Assembly: GCF_011947265.1 (NCBI RefSeq)
Contig: NZ_JAATHD010000008.1
Location: forward strand, 62,001 to 126,000
Length of the DNA: 64,000 bases
Direction of reading: 5' to 3'
Source: Paenibacillus sp. HB172176
Lineage (GTDB): Bacteria; Bacillota; Bacilli; Paenibacillales; Paenibacillaceae
Shown: positions 15,979-24,624 of the stretch, piece by piece
How positions within the stretch are numbered: position 1 is the first letter of the stretch
How the letters are laid out: every line of letters starts with the position of its first letter
Made by a program: the position numbers and the translations under genes
Notes under the pieces: generated by a model
Told to the model about the DNA's origin: nothing
The model's input: only the letters and a program-made list of their open reading frames with translations
Databases searched by the model: none

Positions 15979-16835
15979 GGGAAACGACAAGAAAAACGCC
16001 TGACGGTGTCCTACTCAAAGGTAATCAGCTCGAATGCGCGGTACCGTGCTTTATGAGAAGCTGTAACACTGGTCACCGGTGCTGGAGAGCGAAAAACAGT
16101 TCGAGATAGGACTGCAACGCTGCACCGACGCTGGAGAGCGGAAAACAGTTCGGCATGGGACTGCAACGCTGCACCGACGCTGGAGAGCGGAAAACAGTTC
16201 GGCATGGGACTGCAACGCTGGTCATCAACGCTTCAGTTCGGATTACTGCCTGGGATCTTGTTGAAACGTTCGTAATCAGCTCCAGACGGAAGACCCCTAC
16301 CCGAAATTTTATAAATTATTATAAGAAAAACGCCTGATGGCGTCCTTTGAAAGCAGCGACCTGTTCTAACGGACTTTTTGTCCTCTTAGACGCCGTTTTC
16401 CACACTCGCTTGCTCTAACGGACTTTTTGTCCTCTTAGCCAACCAAACGAGCGAAAAAACAACGGGATTAACCCGCTAAGAGGCGAAAATGTCCGTTAAA
16501 AATCTGCGCTGGCTAAAAAGAGCTTCTAAGGGTCGAAAAAGTCCGTTACAGTTGCAGGAATTACTCCCAAACCCCATACTTTCGGCCTTTCAGAGTCGGC
16601 GACCTAAAGCTTTGCAGTTCAAAGCAGCCTCGTACGCACATTACGATTTTATTTGTCATTTCCTATGACCCGAAATCTTATAAATTCTATAATTATGAGA
16701 AATCCTCTCTCGAGGCCTTTCAGAGATGAGCGACCTAAAGCTTTGCGGAGCAAAGCAGCTTCGTAAGCATGAGGATTTATTGCCAAATATGATTTCCGTT
16801 TTCGAATGCTCGAAAACTTATAATTTCTATTGTGG
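15979..16835. repeat. Gene-free spacer rich in direct and inverted repeats
   Basis: No coding region is supported. The spacer contains the 49-bp tandem array (16081-16223), a twice-repeated CTAACGGACTTTTTGTCCT block (from about 16367 and 16421) with inverted relatives (about 16480-16552), and two copies of a ~129-bp unit beginning GGCCTTTCAGAG (about 16584 and 16713). Three AT-rich blocks of the form CGAAATCTTATAAATTCTAT lie near 16300, 16671 and 16808. Related blocks occur at 23330-23460. This looks like nested intergenic repeat insertions. Confidence 0.75.
16081..16223. repeat. Tandem repeat, three copies, 49-bp period
   Basis: Copies start GCTGGAGAGCG at 16081, 16130 and 16179. Copies two and three are almost identical; copy one differs at a few bases. 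Each contains AAAACAGTTCG and GACTGCAACGCT. The period is not a multiple of three, so short ORFs across it are not genes. There are no unique spacers, hence it is not a CRISPR array. Confidence 0.92.
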
Positions 16836-16877
16836 TAAGAAAGAGCCCTGCGACGTTTCGAAAACGTTGCAGGGCTC
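16836..16877 (-). terminator. Terminator of the aldolase gene
   Basis: A long inverted repeat (GAGCCCTGC..ACGTTT with AAACGT..GCAGGGCTC, 16843-16877) is followed on the minus strand by TTTCTT. It lies 35 bases beyond the stop of the aldolase gene. Confidence 0.85.
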
Positions 16878-16911
16878 CCTCTGTTCATATAAGTATATCT
16901 TCTGTTCTTCC

Positions 16912-17871
16912 TTAAGCTTTCGAGACCTCGGGAGTCGTCAAACGGTCGTAGAATTCAACCGCTTTGTCCTTGTCTTCCGTTCCGCGAAGCGCCATGGCCG
17001 AACGCGGATGCTCGTCGAGAATGCCTGTAATCATGTAAGGAATAATATAGCCCCACTCTTCCTGCTCGCGAAGAGGAATCATATGCTTCTCGATCATGTC
17101 GAGCACGGGACGAACATTGTATTTCGCCTGCTTCAGCTCCGTGACGAGCAGCTCGGTATTGCAATTGCCCGCCGCGCGGCCCATGCCGTACACGGATGCG
17201 TCAAGCAATTCGACTCCCTTGCCGGCCGCAAGCAGCGTATTGGCGAAGGCCAGTTGAAGATTGTTGTGCGCATGCACGCCAAGGCGCTTGTTCGGCAGAT
17301 GCTGCTGGAACTTGTCCACGAGATAGCTGACATCATCCGGCTTCAGGCTGCCGTAGGAATCCACGATGTACACCACGTCGACGACGCTTTCGTTAATTTG
17401 TTGGAAAGCTTCAATCAGCTGATTCTCCATCACATTCGATAATGCCATAATGTTCAACGTCGTTTCATAACCGCGATCATGGAATAATTGCACAAGCTCC
17501 AAAGCCTTGTCCACATCCTGAATATAACAGGCCACACGAATCAGATCCAGCAAGCTCTCGCTGCGGGGCAGAATATCCGCTTCGTCGACACGTCCGATAT
17601 CGACAAGCGCGGACAGCTTCGTATTGCCCTTGTTCGGAATGACCTTCCGAAGGAAATCGTCGTTCAGGAAACGCCAAGGCCCCGCATCCTCCGCGCCTTT
17701 CAGCAGCTTGGGTGAGTTCTTGTAGCCGATTTCCATATAATCCACGCCGGCCTCGTTAAGACTATTATAAAGGTGCTGCACGAACTCAATGCTGAAATCC
17801 CAGTTGTTCACGAGTCCGCCATCCCGTACCGTACAGTCGACAATCTTGCAATGACTTGTTTTCGAATGCAT
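16912..17871 (-). CDS. HMGL-like aldolase (DRE-TIM metallolyase family)
   Basis: A 319-residue protein with a TIM-barrel metallolyase signature: DCTVRDGGLVNNW near the N-terminus supplies the catalytic Arg-Asp, and LGVHAHNNLQLAFAN the His-x-His metal ligands. Relatives include 4-hydroxy-2-oxovalerate aldolase and homocitrate/isopropylmalate synthases; paralogues of this length occur in polysaccharide or nucleotide-sugar gene sets, so the substrate is uncertain. The start ATG 17871 has AAAGGAG 7 bases upstream; the longer form from 17904 would include that site. It stands alone with its own terminator. Confidence 0.8.
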   Translation of the reverse strand: MHSKTSHCKIVDCTVRDGGLVNNWDFSIEFVQHLYNSLNEAGVDYMEIGYKNSPKLLKGAEDAGPWRFLNDDFLRKVIPNKGNTKLSALVDIGRVDEADILPRSESLLDLIRVACYIQDVDKALELVQLFHDRGYETTLNIMALSNVMENQLIEAFQQINESVVDVVYIVDSYGSLKPDDVSYLVDKFQQHLPNKRLGVHAHNNLQLAFANTLLAAGKGVELLDASVYGMGRAAGNCNTELLVTELKQAKYNVRPVLDMIEKHMIPLREQEEWGYIIPYMITGILDEHPRSAMALRGTEDKDKAVEFYDRLTTPEVSKA

Positions 17872-18003
17872 GTTATTGCTCCTTTGATCTGAACCACAGT
17901 TCATTTTTAACTATCATCATACTTGAAATACTGCCCGAGCGCAAACAAAAAGAGAGGCACGTCCGCCTCTCTCTGGTTGCAACCCCAAGCTTGCGTATCG
18001 TCA

Positions 18004-18876
18004 TTATACGGTCTCCGCCAGCACCTTTTCCTGTTCCTTCTTAATCGCCGGTCTTGCTTCCTCCATCTTGACGACGGCTGGAGCGGGAGCCTCTCCTGTC
18101 AATCCATGCGGCAAGCATAGCGGCTTGCCCGTTCTTGGATTCGGAATAACATCCGCTTCAATCGCGAATACGTCGCGCAGCATTTCGCTGGTTACGACCT
18201 CTTCGGCGCTTCCTTCATAGAGCACGTTGCCCGATTTGATCGCCACGATATGATGAGCGAATTGGGTGGCATGATTCAGATCATGCACCACCATGACGAT
18301 CGTCCGTTTCTCGTCGCGATGGAGCCGTTCCAGCAAATTCAGCACCTCGAGCTGATGGGCCATATCGAGAAAGGTCGTAGGCTCATCCAGGAACAGGATA
18401 TCCGTTCCTTGCGCGAGCGCCATGGCGATCCAGGCCCGTTGCCGCTGTCCGCCCGACATCTGCTCGATCGGCCGATCGGCGAGCTCGGTCATGCCGGTAA
18501 CGTCGATCGCCCAGGCAATCATTTCTTTGTCCTGCGCTTGCAGGGAGCCAAGCCCGCTCTGATGCGGGAATCGGCCGTAAGACACCAGTTCGCTTACGGT
18601 CAGCCCCTCGGGAGAGACCGGATTCTGCGGCAGTATCGCAAGCTGCTTGGCTACCTCCTTCGTAGCCATCTTATGTATCGACTTCCCGTCGAGGAATACA
18701 GCGCCCCTCGAAGGCTTCACGATTCTGGCCATCGTCTTCAATATCGTGGATTTCCCCGAACCGTTCGCTCCGACCAAAGCCGTAATCTCTCCGGAAGGAA
18801 TTCGCAGATCCATTCCGTTCACAATGATCTTATCTCCGTATGCAATCGTCAAGCTTTCTGCGAATAACCGAGACAT
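18004..18876 (-). CDS. Iron-siderophore ABC transporter ATP-binding protein (FhuC/YusV-like)
   Basis: A 290-residue ATPase with Walker [13 protein letters not shown]-loop ILPQNP, signature [10 protein letters not shown], Walker [10 protein letters not shown] and switch MVVHDLNHA. It matches the FecE/FhuC class that powers siderophore or haem importers. No permease or binding protein adjoins, so it probably serves several importers, as YusV does in B. subtilis. A C-terminal tail of about 35 residues rich in Ala, Pro, Lys and Glu exceeds the usual family length. The start 18876 is fixed by AAGGAG. Two Fur-box-like sites lie just upstream. Confidence 0.92.
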   Translation of the reverse strand: MSRLFAESLTIAYGDKIIVNGMDLRIPSGEITALVGANGSGKSTILKTMARIVKPSRGAVFLDGKSIHKMATKEVAKQLAILPQNPVSPEGLTVSELVSYGRFPHQSGLGSLQAQDKEMIAWAIDVTGMTELADRPIEQMSGGQRQRAWIAMALAQGTDILFLDEPTTFLDMAHQLEVLNLLERLHRDEKRTIVMVVHDLNHATQFAHHIVAIKSGNVLYEGSAEEVVTSEMLRDVFAIEADVIPNPRTGKPLCLPHGLTGEAPAPAVVKMEEARPAIKKEQEKVLAETV

Positions 18877-18898
18877 GCTGTCATCTCCTTGCCTTTCA

Positions 18899-18944
18899 TG
18901 ATAACGATTCTCACTTTCACTATTTTCAATGATAATGGTTATCA
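18899..18944 (-). promoter_or_regulatory. Two Fur boxes upstream of the siderophore ATPase gene
   Basis: TGATAATGGTTATCA at 18930-18944 matches the 7-1-7 Fur box (TGATAATNATTATCA) with one mismatch. TGATAACGATTCTCA at 18899-18913 is a weaker second site. Both precede the ATPase start and predict iron repression. Confidence 0.8.
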
Positions 18945-19028
18945 CTGTAATTGTCAACCTCTTTCGCAGCATTCGCCGCCCTCTTCATTGACAGCAAACT
19001 CATTTTCTCTTATTCTAAAGAGAATGAA

Positions 19029-19043
19029 TGATAATGGTTATCA
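19029..19043 (+). promoter_or_regulatory. Fur box upstream of FhuF-like gene
   Basis: TGATAATGGTTATCA, identical to the site at 18930-18944, lies 26 bases before the FhuF-like start. The divergent ATPase and reductase genes thus carry the same operator. Confidence 0.82.
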
Positions 19044-19069
19044 TTATTGTACTGGACGGAGTGAATGAA

Positions 19070-19888
19070 ATGAACGCGAACACCTGCGGGGATCTCAAGC
19101 TTGAAATTGACTTCTCCCTTTTGCGAGCTTACTTTAATGTTTCTCCCGCAGGCTTGGAGCAGCCGTCGATGACCTTGCCCGCCCGCGAGCTATTGAAGGC
19201 AGACGCTTTGAATGTCGTCTTCGAGCAATCCGGAACCGTTCTGCGCGCGACCTCCAAGGAGCTTCCTGCATCGGTGCTCGGACTTTCCCTGTACGGCCTG
19301 GCCGCGTCGCAGCTCATCGTATTGGCGCAATACAGCATGTGGGTGGATTTGACCGTCGACAATCTCGAATTTCAGCTTCAGCCGCATGAAACCTATGTTA
19401 CACCCGGCTACAGAATCCGCCGCTTGAAGTTCGACAGCGTGCCTGACGGCAATTTCCGCGAAGCCTTTCTGGAGGAAGCTTGGCGAAATTTCTTCACCTT
19501 GACCGTTGTGCCGCTTGTCGGCAGAATCGCCGCCTTTGCCGGTGTGAAGCCCCAGTTGATCTGGAATCAATTCGCCGGCCGCCAAAGCCAGCTTCGCGAT
19601 TATATCCATGAGAACGAAGAGAGGGAGGAGATCCTTGGAAACTTTGAGCGGGAGGACACGCTGCTGTCCGGACTTGCTCCCGAATGGTTCGGATTAAGGC
19701 GGAATCCTTTCGTGCATAAGCCGAAATACATTGAAAACCCTTATCAGGAAGGCAAAAAGATGATGATCAGATCCTCTTGCTGCTTGTATGATAAACGCGA
19801 GAATGGCAAGAAATGCTATAATTGTCCCAGGCTGACCGAGCAAGAAAGACTTGAGCAATGGAATCAAATGAAGACGGGGTCCTCCTGA
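19070..19888 (+). CDS. FhuF-like ferric siderophore reductase
   Basis: A 272-residue protein ending in the FhuF iron-sulfur motif: adjacent cysteines in SSCCLYDK, then KKCYNCPRLT (pattern C-C-x10-C-x2-C), which binds a [2Fe-2S] cluster. Family members release iron from imported ferric siderophores in the cytosol. The first ~190 residues form the alpha/beta body shared with siderophore-synthetase C-terminal regions. ATG 19070 is chosen with GGAG 8 bases upstream; in-frame readings starting at 19028 would begin inside the Fur box. It is divergent from, and shares regulation with, the siderophore ATPase. Confidence 0.88.
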   Translation: MNANTCGDLKLEIDFSLLRAYFNVSPAGLEQPSMTLPARELLKADALNVVFEQSGTVLRATSKELPASVLGLSLYGLAASQLIVLAQYSMWVDLTVDNLEFQLQPHETYVTPGYRIRRLKFDSVPDGNFREAFLEEAWRNFFTLTVVPLVGRIAAFAGVKPQLIWNQFAGRQSQLRDYIHENEEREEILGNFEREDTLLSGLAPEWFGLRRNPFVHKPKYIENPYQEGKKMMIRSSCCLYDKRENGKKCYNCPRLTEQERLEQWNQMKTGSS

Positions 19889-19960
19889 ATCCGGGAAGGC
19901 TTCATGAAGTTTGGATTTACAAATAGACATTTTAAAGTTAAAATATTATGTAAACAACAA

Positions 19961-20114
19961 CGCTGAATTTTCAGTTCTTTGAAAAGCGGGGGAACCACGG
20001 CGAACAATGCGAGCAAGCTATGCGCTCCTTTATTCGCGAGGGGTGAATCCGGGGATTTGTGCCCCCGGTAGGGTCTACTCTCTAGCCCGAATCCGACAGC
20101 TAACCTCGTAAGCG
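19961..20114 (+). ncRNA. ydaO/yuaA-type cyclic di-AMP riboswitch
   Basis: Conserved blocks occur in the family order: CGCTGAATTTTC, CGGGGGAACC, GGGGTGAATCCGG, GGTAGGGTC, TAGCCCGAATCCGACAGC and TAACCTCGTAAGCGG. The CGCT at 19961 can pair with AGCG at 20111-20114 to close P1. The next gene's ribosome site AAAGGAGAG begins only four bases later, so ligand binding could control translation start; no separate terminator fits in that space. Known examples usually switch off cell-wall hydrolase or potassium-transport genes when c-di-AMP is high. Confidence 0.92.
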
Positions 20115-20128
20115 GATAAAGGAGAGAT

Positions 20129-20584
20129 GTGCCTTTGTTATCGGTAACGCTTAACGATTCTCAATTTCCGTCGGACGGTCCCGGGCATCTAGCGATTACG
20201 CGCATTGAAGTGTTCGTCATCCCCGCATTGGCCATAGACGCGAACGGATACCGTGTATGCCTTCGTCTCACAACTGATTTTGGCATCGGGTGGAATGAAC
20301 AGTTTGTGTGTGAAAATGATTCAAGCTTTGATCTCGAAGCATGGCGTGCCCCGCTTCAATCCTTTGTTGGAAGGTTCCCGCTCTCCTCCCTCACAGATCG
20401 ATTAACGGAACGCATTACCGGATGTGCAGATCAACTCGATAACCGTGCCCTCGAGATGTTCGTAGCCGCTCTTGATCAGCTCAGGTTTAAAGAGGCTGCC
20501 ATCAGCACCATCACAACGAATTCCGGCAACATAGAGGAATCAGTCCTTCAACAACGCGCAAAGGCGTATCTATCGTTAGACTAA
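20129..20584 (+). CDS. Uncharacterised protein under c-di-AMP riboswitch control
   Basis: A 151-residue protein I do not recognise. It lacks a signal peptide or membrane segment. The first half looks beta-rich ('AITRIEVFVIPALAIDANG', 'YRVCLRLTTDFGIGWNEQF'), the second half helical ('LEMFVAALDQLRFKEAA'). The gene follows the riboswitch directly and ends in its own terminator, so it is a monocistronic target. The start is GTG 20129 (4 bases from GGAG) or TTG 20135 (10 bases); spacing does not settle it. A role in c-di-AMP-linked osmotic or wall homeostasis is suggested only by the switch. Confidence 0.8.
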   Translation: MPLLSVTLNDSQFPSDGPGHLAITRIEVFVIPALAIDANGYRVCLRLTTDFGIGWNEQFVCENDSSFDLEAWRAPLQSFVGRFPLSSLTDRLTERITGCADQLDNRALEMFVAALDQLRFKEAAISTITTNSGNIEESVLQQRAKAYLSLD

Positions 20585-20599
20585 TCCTGTTTTCAGGAC

Positions 20600-20645
20600 A
20601 ATAAGCCCGAAATCTTCTGTACGGAAGCTTTCGGGCTTATTTGTG
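20600..20645. terminator. Bidirectional terminator
   Basis: ATAAGCCCGAAA and TTTCGGGCTTAT (20601-20640) form a stem with A/T flanks on both sides. It ends the riboswitch transcript and the convergent ABC-exporter operon. Confidence 0.88.
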
Positions 20646-20672
20646 CTATGCGATCCTCTCGCATGCTCCCAG

Positions 20673-21458
20673 CTATGAGCCGGTCGAACGGTAATGCTTC
20701 ACGCCGAATTGCCACACAAGGAGACAAAACAACAGAAACATGCTGCCGCCGAACGGGATGAGCATGGGAAGCATCAGACCTCCCTCCTTCTTCCCCAGCA
20801 GATACAGCATGGGCAAATACGAAACAACGCCGAACGGGATGACAAAGGTGAAAAAGCGAGTTACCCATTTGCTGTATATCGTAAGCGGATATTGCGCCAT
20901 TTCCCTGCCTCCGTCGGTGAAAATATTCGCCACTTCGATCGCCTGAATCGTCCAGAAGCAGAAGGTCGCCGCCAGGATGAAGATGCCGGTGAAGATCATG
21001 ACGCCGTTAAACACCATAAAGACAAGGATGAGAAGCTTCGTCAGGCTCCACACCTGAGGCAAATGCGACAGGGACCAGGCCAAAACAAGCAGGGATTGCA
21101 GCAATCTTCCGATTCTCGTGAATTCGAATTTCGATCCCAGCACCTGCAGCACCGTGCTGCGGGGACGAACGAGAAGCCGGTCGAAATCTCCGCTGGCGGC
21201 CAGACTGGAGAAGGCGTCAAAACCGCGCGCGAAGCATTCGCTGAGCGAGAAGGAGAGGTGAATGACAGCATAACAGAGCGCCACCTCGAAGAAGCTCCAT
21301 TCCTGAAGCTGGCCGAAGCGCTGGAACATGAAATACAACCCTCCGAACACCATGAACGGAATGAAGAACTGCCCGATGCTGAGCAGCGCGAACGAGGTTC
21401 GATACTGAAGCTGCGATTTGAAATGAATATTCATGTATTGAAAATATAATCGGATCAT
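20673..21458 (-). CDS. ABC-2 type transporter permease (COG3694-like)
   Basis: A 261-residue membrane protein with about six hydrophobic segments and the 'QYRTSFALLSIGQFFIPFM' N-terminal region seen in ABC-2 permeases of the uncharacterised COG4586/4587/3694 exporter set. It is the third gene of a tight operon (6 bases after the second permease), with GGAGG before ATG 21458. Substrate unknown; related systems export lipids, antibiotics or peptides. Confidence 0.87.
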   Translation of the reverse strand: MIRLYFQYMNIHFKSQLQYRTSFALLSIGQFFIPFMVFGGLYFMFQRFGQLQEWSFFEVALCYAVIHLSFSLSECFARGFDAFSSLAASGDFDRLLVRPRSTVLQVLGSKFEFTRIGRLLQSLLVLAWSLSHLPQVWSLTKLLILVFMVFNGVMIFTGIFILAATFCFWTIQAIEVANIFTDGGREMAQYPLTIYSKWVTRFFTFVIPFGVVSYLPMLYLLGKKEGGLMLPMLIPFGGSMFLLFCLLVWQFGVKHYRSTGS

Positions 21459-21464
21459 CTGCGC

Positions 21465-22268
21465 TCAACCTCCTTGCACGATAACGTTCCGCAATGCTTT
21501 GCGCATCAGCCATAAGCCTAGCGCCGCCAGCGCAACGATCCATGCCAACTGTATACCGACGCCCCAAAGCGCCTCGCCCTGCCCGATATTGCCGGAATAG
21601 ACCCGGAACGGGAAATCGGTCGTCCATCTGAACGGCAGCACGTATGCGATGTTTTGAAGCCAACTCGGCATAAGCGGCACCGGGATAACCATGCCCGCCA
21701 GAAACTCGCCCGCTACGGACACCATCAGAATGGAGCCTATCGGATTCAACGTCCAGAAGACGGAAATATAGATGAGCATCGAGATGGCGACGACCATGAA
21801 CAAGCCCAGGATCAGAGCTACCGCAAAAAGCAGAAAGGCAGAGAAGCTTGGGGGAGCGCTCATCCGGTAGGGTCCCGGCATGAGGAAGATGACGAGCAGA
21901 ATCGGAAAGCAGCGCAGCACCGCGCTCGACACTCTCTGTGCCAGAAGCTTGGCGAACCAGAACGGATAGAGCTGCATCGGTCTGCATAATTCATAGGCGA
22001 TGTTGCCGCCGGCAATCATGGCGAACAGCTCATTGTCGCGAAACCAAAGCATGATGAAGGAAAGGAAAACTTGCTGAAGCCATACATAGGTGATAAGATC
22101 CTGCAGCGAGATGGGAGCGTCCGCCCCTTGGCCTTCGTAGAATGCGGAGAAAATCATGATAAAAACAAAGCCGAAGAATAATTGCGTCGCCATGCCGGCA
22201 AACGCTGCGGTACGATATTGCATACCGTTAATGAATCGGAGACGCCAGACGGATGCGTAAGCTCTCAT
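21465..22268 (-). CDS. ABC-2 type transporter permease (COG4587-like)
   Basis: A 267-residue membrane protein with about six transmembrane segments ('GMATQLFFGFVFIMIFSAFY', 'FAVALILGLFMVVAISMLIY', 'WIVALAALGLWLMRKALR'). Its ATG overlaps the ATPase stop by 4 bp (22265-22268). With the following permease it presumably forms a heterodimeric channel driven by the upstream ATPase. Confidence 0.88.
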   Translation of the reverse strand: MRAYASVWRLRFINGMQYRTAAFAGMATQLFFGFVFIMIFSAFYEGQGADAPISLQDLITYVWLQQVFLSFIMLWFRDNELFAMIAGGNIAYELCRPMQLYPFWFAKLLAQRVSSAVLRCFPILLVIFLMPGPYRMSAPPSFSAFLLFAVALILGLFMVVAISMLIYISVFWTLNPIGSILMVSVAGEFLAGMVIPVPLMPSWLQNIAYVLPFRWTTDFPFRVYSGNIGQGEALWGVGIQLAWIVALAALGLWLMRKALRNVIVQGG

Positions 22269-23254
22269 ATGCGATGCTCCTCGTAGAGCTGTGCGATAAT
22301 CTCGTCAATGTCTTTCACGTCCACCGCGATATCGACAATCTCGAGGGACTGCGACAGCTGCGCGATCACATCGGCGAGCACGATATGCTCCATGTCGTAG
22401 CTGTAGACGGCGCGTTCCGGCGTCCAGGACAGTCGCGTCGCGCCTTTGATGCCAATCGGCTCCTGATGCTCGCGATAATCGACCGTTACCGTGCGGCTCG
22501 ATCCGAATCTCCCCCTCAGCTTTTCAAGCGAACCATCGTAGAGCAGCTCGCCCTTGCCGATCATAATAATGCGGTCCGCCAGCGCTTCAATATCGCTCAT
22601 ATCATGCGTCGTCAGGATAACCGTAACGCCCCGCTCCTTATTGATTCTCTTGATGAAGCGCCTGACAGCCAGCTTACTGATCGCGTCGAGACCTATCGTA
22701 GGCTCATCAAGGAAGAGCAGCTTCGGACTGTGCAGCAGCGAAGCCGCGATCTCGCAGCGCATCCGCTGCCCCAGGCTGAGCTGCCTGACCGGCGTTTGAA
22801 GAATTTCCTCTAGCGCAAGCATGTCCGTGAGCTCCGCCAAATTGGTCCGATACAGCTCCTGCGATATGCCATAGATATCGCGCAGCAGCTCCATCGAATC
22901 GATAACCGGCACATCCCACCAGAGCTGGGAGCGCTGTCCGAACACGACGCCGATATGCTTCACATACGCGGCTCGCTCCTTCCAAGGCGTATAGCCCATA
23001 ATGGAGCATTGTCCGGCATCCGGCACGAGAATGCCGCACATTACCTTGATCGTGGTCGACTTGCCAGCGCCGTTCGGTCCGATATAGCCCACAATTTCTC
23101 CTTGCTTGATGGAGAAGGAAATATCCTTCAGCGCCTCCACTCGCGTGTGCTTCCGAACGAACAGCGCTTTCATCGCTTGCCTGAGTCCTGCCGTTCGCTG
23201 CGCCACAAGAAAGGCTTTGTTGATTCCGTTCACGTGAATCATACTGTCGGTCAT
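22265..23254 (-). CDS. ABC exporter ATP-binding protein (NatA/COG4586-like)
   Basis: A 329-residue ATPase with Walker A GYIGPNGAGKSTT, Q-loop VVFGQRSQLWW, signature LSLGQRMR, Walker B LLFLDEPTIGLD and H-loop LTTHDMSDIE. The N-terminal extension with 'GLRQAMKALFVRKH' and the 'GQRSQLWWD' Q-loop are typical of COG4586. The C-terminal 90 residues form an extra regulatory domain. First gene of the three-gene operon, with AGGAGG before the ATG. The substrate cannot be inferred from context. Confidence 0.92.
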   Translation of the reverse strand: MTDSMIHVNGINKAFLVAQRTAGLRQAMKALFVRKHTRVEALKDISFSIKQGEIVGYIGPNGAGKSTTIKVMCGILVPDAGQCSIMGYTPWKERAAYVKHIGVVFGQRSQLWWDVPVIDSMELLRDIYGISQELYRTNLAELTDMLALEEILQTPVRQLSLGQRMRCEIAASLLHSPKLLFLDEPTIGLDAISKLAVRRFIKRINKERGVTVILTTHDMSDIEALADRIIMIGKGELLYDGSLEKLRGRFGSSRTVTVDYREHQEPIGIKGATRLSWTPERAVYSYDMEHIVLADVIAQLSQSLEIVDIAVDVKDIDEIIAQLYEEHRI

Positions 23255-23803
23255 TCGTTAATCCTCCTGAAAGTTTTGGAAGAATACTATAGCGCAATTG
23301 AACGAGAATGTATAGCAAAACTTTCAAAAGAACCGCCCGACGCCATCCTTGGAAAGCAGCAGCCTGCTTTATCGGACCATTCTTCCTTTTCGGCAGCTTT
23401 CTTAAGTGTCCGTGTGCTCGCTTACTCAAATGGACATTTCCTGGAGGCTGCCAATCCGCTTTGGGTCACCTTTCGCGCCCCCACCCTTTCAAGCAATGTA
23501 CTGGATTTTCTCCAGTATATTTCTTTAACTACAAACCATTTTGCAATTATACTGGAAATCCTCCCGTATATTTGGTGAATCCATCGCTATTTCTGTGTAC
23601 AACGGGTATTATCGTGGAGCTTTTCCAGCTTATTCGGTTTTATATAGAAAAATCGATCTGGTGTAAGGGAATTATTCCTGTTTATCCGTACATGCATCCA
23701 CCGTCGTCCGTTGTTCCTCGCCTAGTCGAACATCCACCATCAACCGTTCCACGCGGAATCGAGCCGGAAGAGAAACAGCATCATCTCGAAATTTTATTAG
23801 GTT
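23255..23803. repeat. Gene-free spacer with degenerate intergenic repeats
   Basis: No gene is supported. Bases about 23333-23440 resemble the repeat block at 16330-16440 (GCC-GACGCCATCCTTGGAAAGCAGC, then a GGACC..TTTTCGGC analogue). Around 23499 and 23553 two copies of a TACTGGA..CTCC(A/C)(G)TATATTT unit lie about 53 bases apart. The promoter of the ABC operon should lie near 23270-23330. Confidence 0.6.
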
Positions 23804-23836
23804 CAAAAAGCCCCGACAAGGCGCGCTTGTCGGGGC
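23804..23836 (-). terminator. Terminator of the kdu operon
   Basis: On the minus strand GCCCCGACAAG/CTTGTCGGGGC (arms 23810-23820 and 23826-23836) is followed by TTTTT. It lies 30 bases after the kduD stop. Confidence 0.93.
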
Positions 23837-23865
23837 AATTTTGCTGAGTCTATGTCATCATAAAT

Positions 23866-24621
23866 CTAGCGAACGAGCCAACCGCCGTCTACGGCGAGAA
23901 TATGGCCGTTCATGTAATCGGATGCACCGGATGCCAAGAACACGGCAGGGCCGATCAAATCCTCGGAGGTGCCCCAGCGTCCTGCCGGAATGCGCTCCAG
24001 AATCGACTTGCTGCGAACCGGATCGTCGCGCAGAGCTTCCGTGTTGTCCGTGCTCATGTAGCCCGGCGCGATTGCGTTCACCTGAAGGCCCTTCGACGCC
24101 CATTCGTTCGCGAGCGCCTTCGTGAGCCCGGCAACCGCATGCTTGCTGGACGTATAGCCCGGCACCGTGATGCCGCCTTGATACGACAGCATGGAAGCAA
24201 TGTTGATGATTTTGCCCGAGCCGCGTTCAATCATATGTCTGCCGGCAAGCTGGCACAGCACGAACACCGAGTTAAGATTCACATCGATTACATCCTGCCA
24301 ATCCTCGTAGCTGTGGTCGGCAGCCGGCTTGCGGCGAATAATGCCCGCGTTGTTCACCAGAATATCGATGCCGCCAAGCTCGGAGATCGTCGTCTCGATA
24401 ATGCCCGGCAGCTTGTCCCGATCGCTCACGTCGGCCTGAATCGTAATCGCTTTACGACCAAGCTCCTTAATGCGAGCCGCTGTCTTGTCTGCCGGCGTGC
24501 GATTCGTTACCAAAGCTACATCAGCTCCAGCTTCAGCAAGACCGATTGCGATCGCCTCGCCAAGTCCGCGTCCCGCGCCGGTGACAATCGCTGTTTTGCC
24601 CTGTAAATCGAATAAACTCAT
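23866..24621 (-). CDS. kduD: 2-deoxy-D-gluconate 3-dehydrogenase / 2-dehydro-3-deoxy-D-gluconate 5-dehydrogenase
   Basis: A 251-residue short-chain dehydrogenase with cofactor motif TGAGRGLGEAIA, NNAG, catalytic Ser in IASMLSYQGG and YTSSKHAVAG for Tyr/Lys. Length, the N-terminal 'LFDLQGKTAIVTGA' and the neighbouring kduI identify KduD, which reduces 2,5-diketo-3-deoxygluconate made by KduI in unsaturated-uronate breakdown. It starts 4 bases after the DeoR-type regulator stop and is the last gene of the operon. Confidence 0.93.
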   Translation of the reverse strand: MSLFDLQGKTAIVTGAGRGLGEAIAIGLAEAGADVALVTNRTPADKTAARIKELGRKAITIQADVSDRDKLPGIIETTISELGGIDILVNNAGIIRRKPAADHSYEDWQDVIDVNLNSVFVLCQLAGRHMIERGSGKIINIASMLSYQGGITVPGYTSSKHAVAGLTKALANEWASKGLQVNAIAPGYMSTDNTEALRDDPVRSKSILERIPAGRWGTSEDLIGPAVFLASGASDYMNGHILAVDGGWLVR

Positions 24622-24624
24622 CTC

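Noticed and set aside
16081-16223. Possible CRISPR array
   Set aside because: Repeats are directly adjacent without unique spacers, and there are no cas genes.
16079-16337. Short ORFs over the tandem repeats
   Set aside because: The 49-bp period shifts frame at each copy, and no ribosome site or conserved protein is present.
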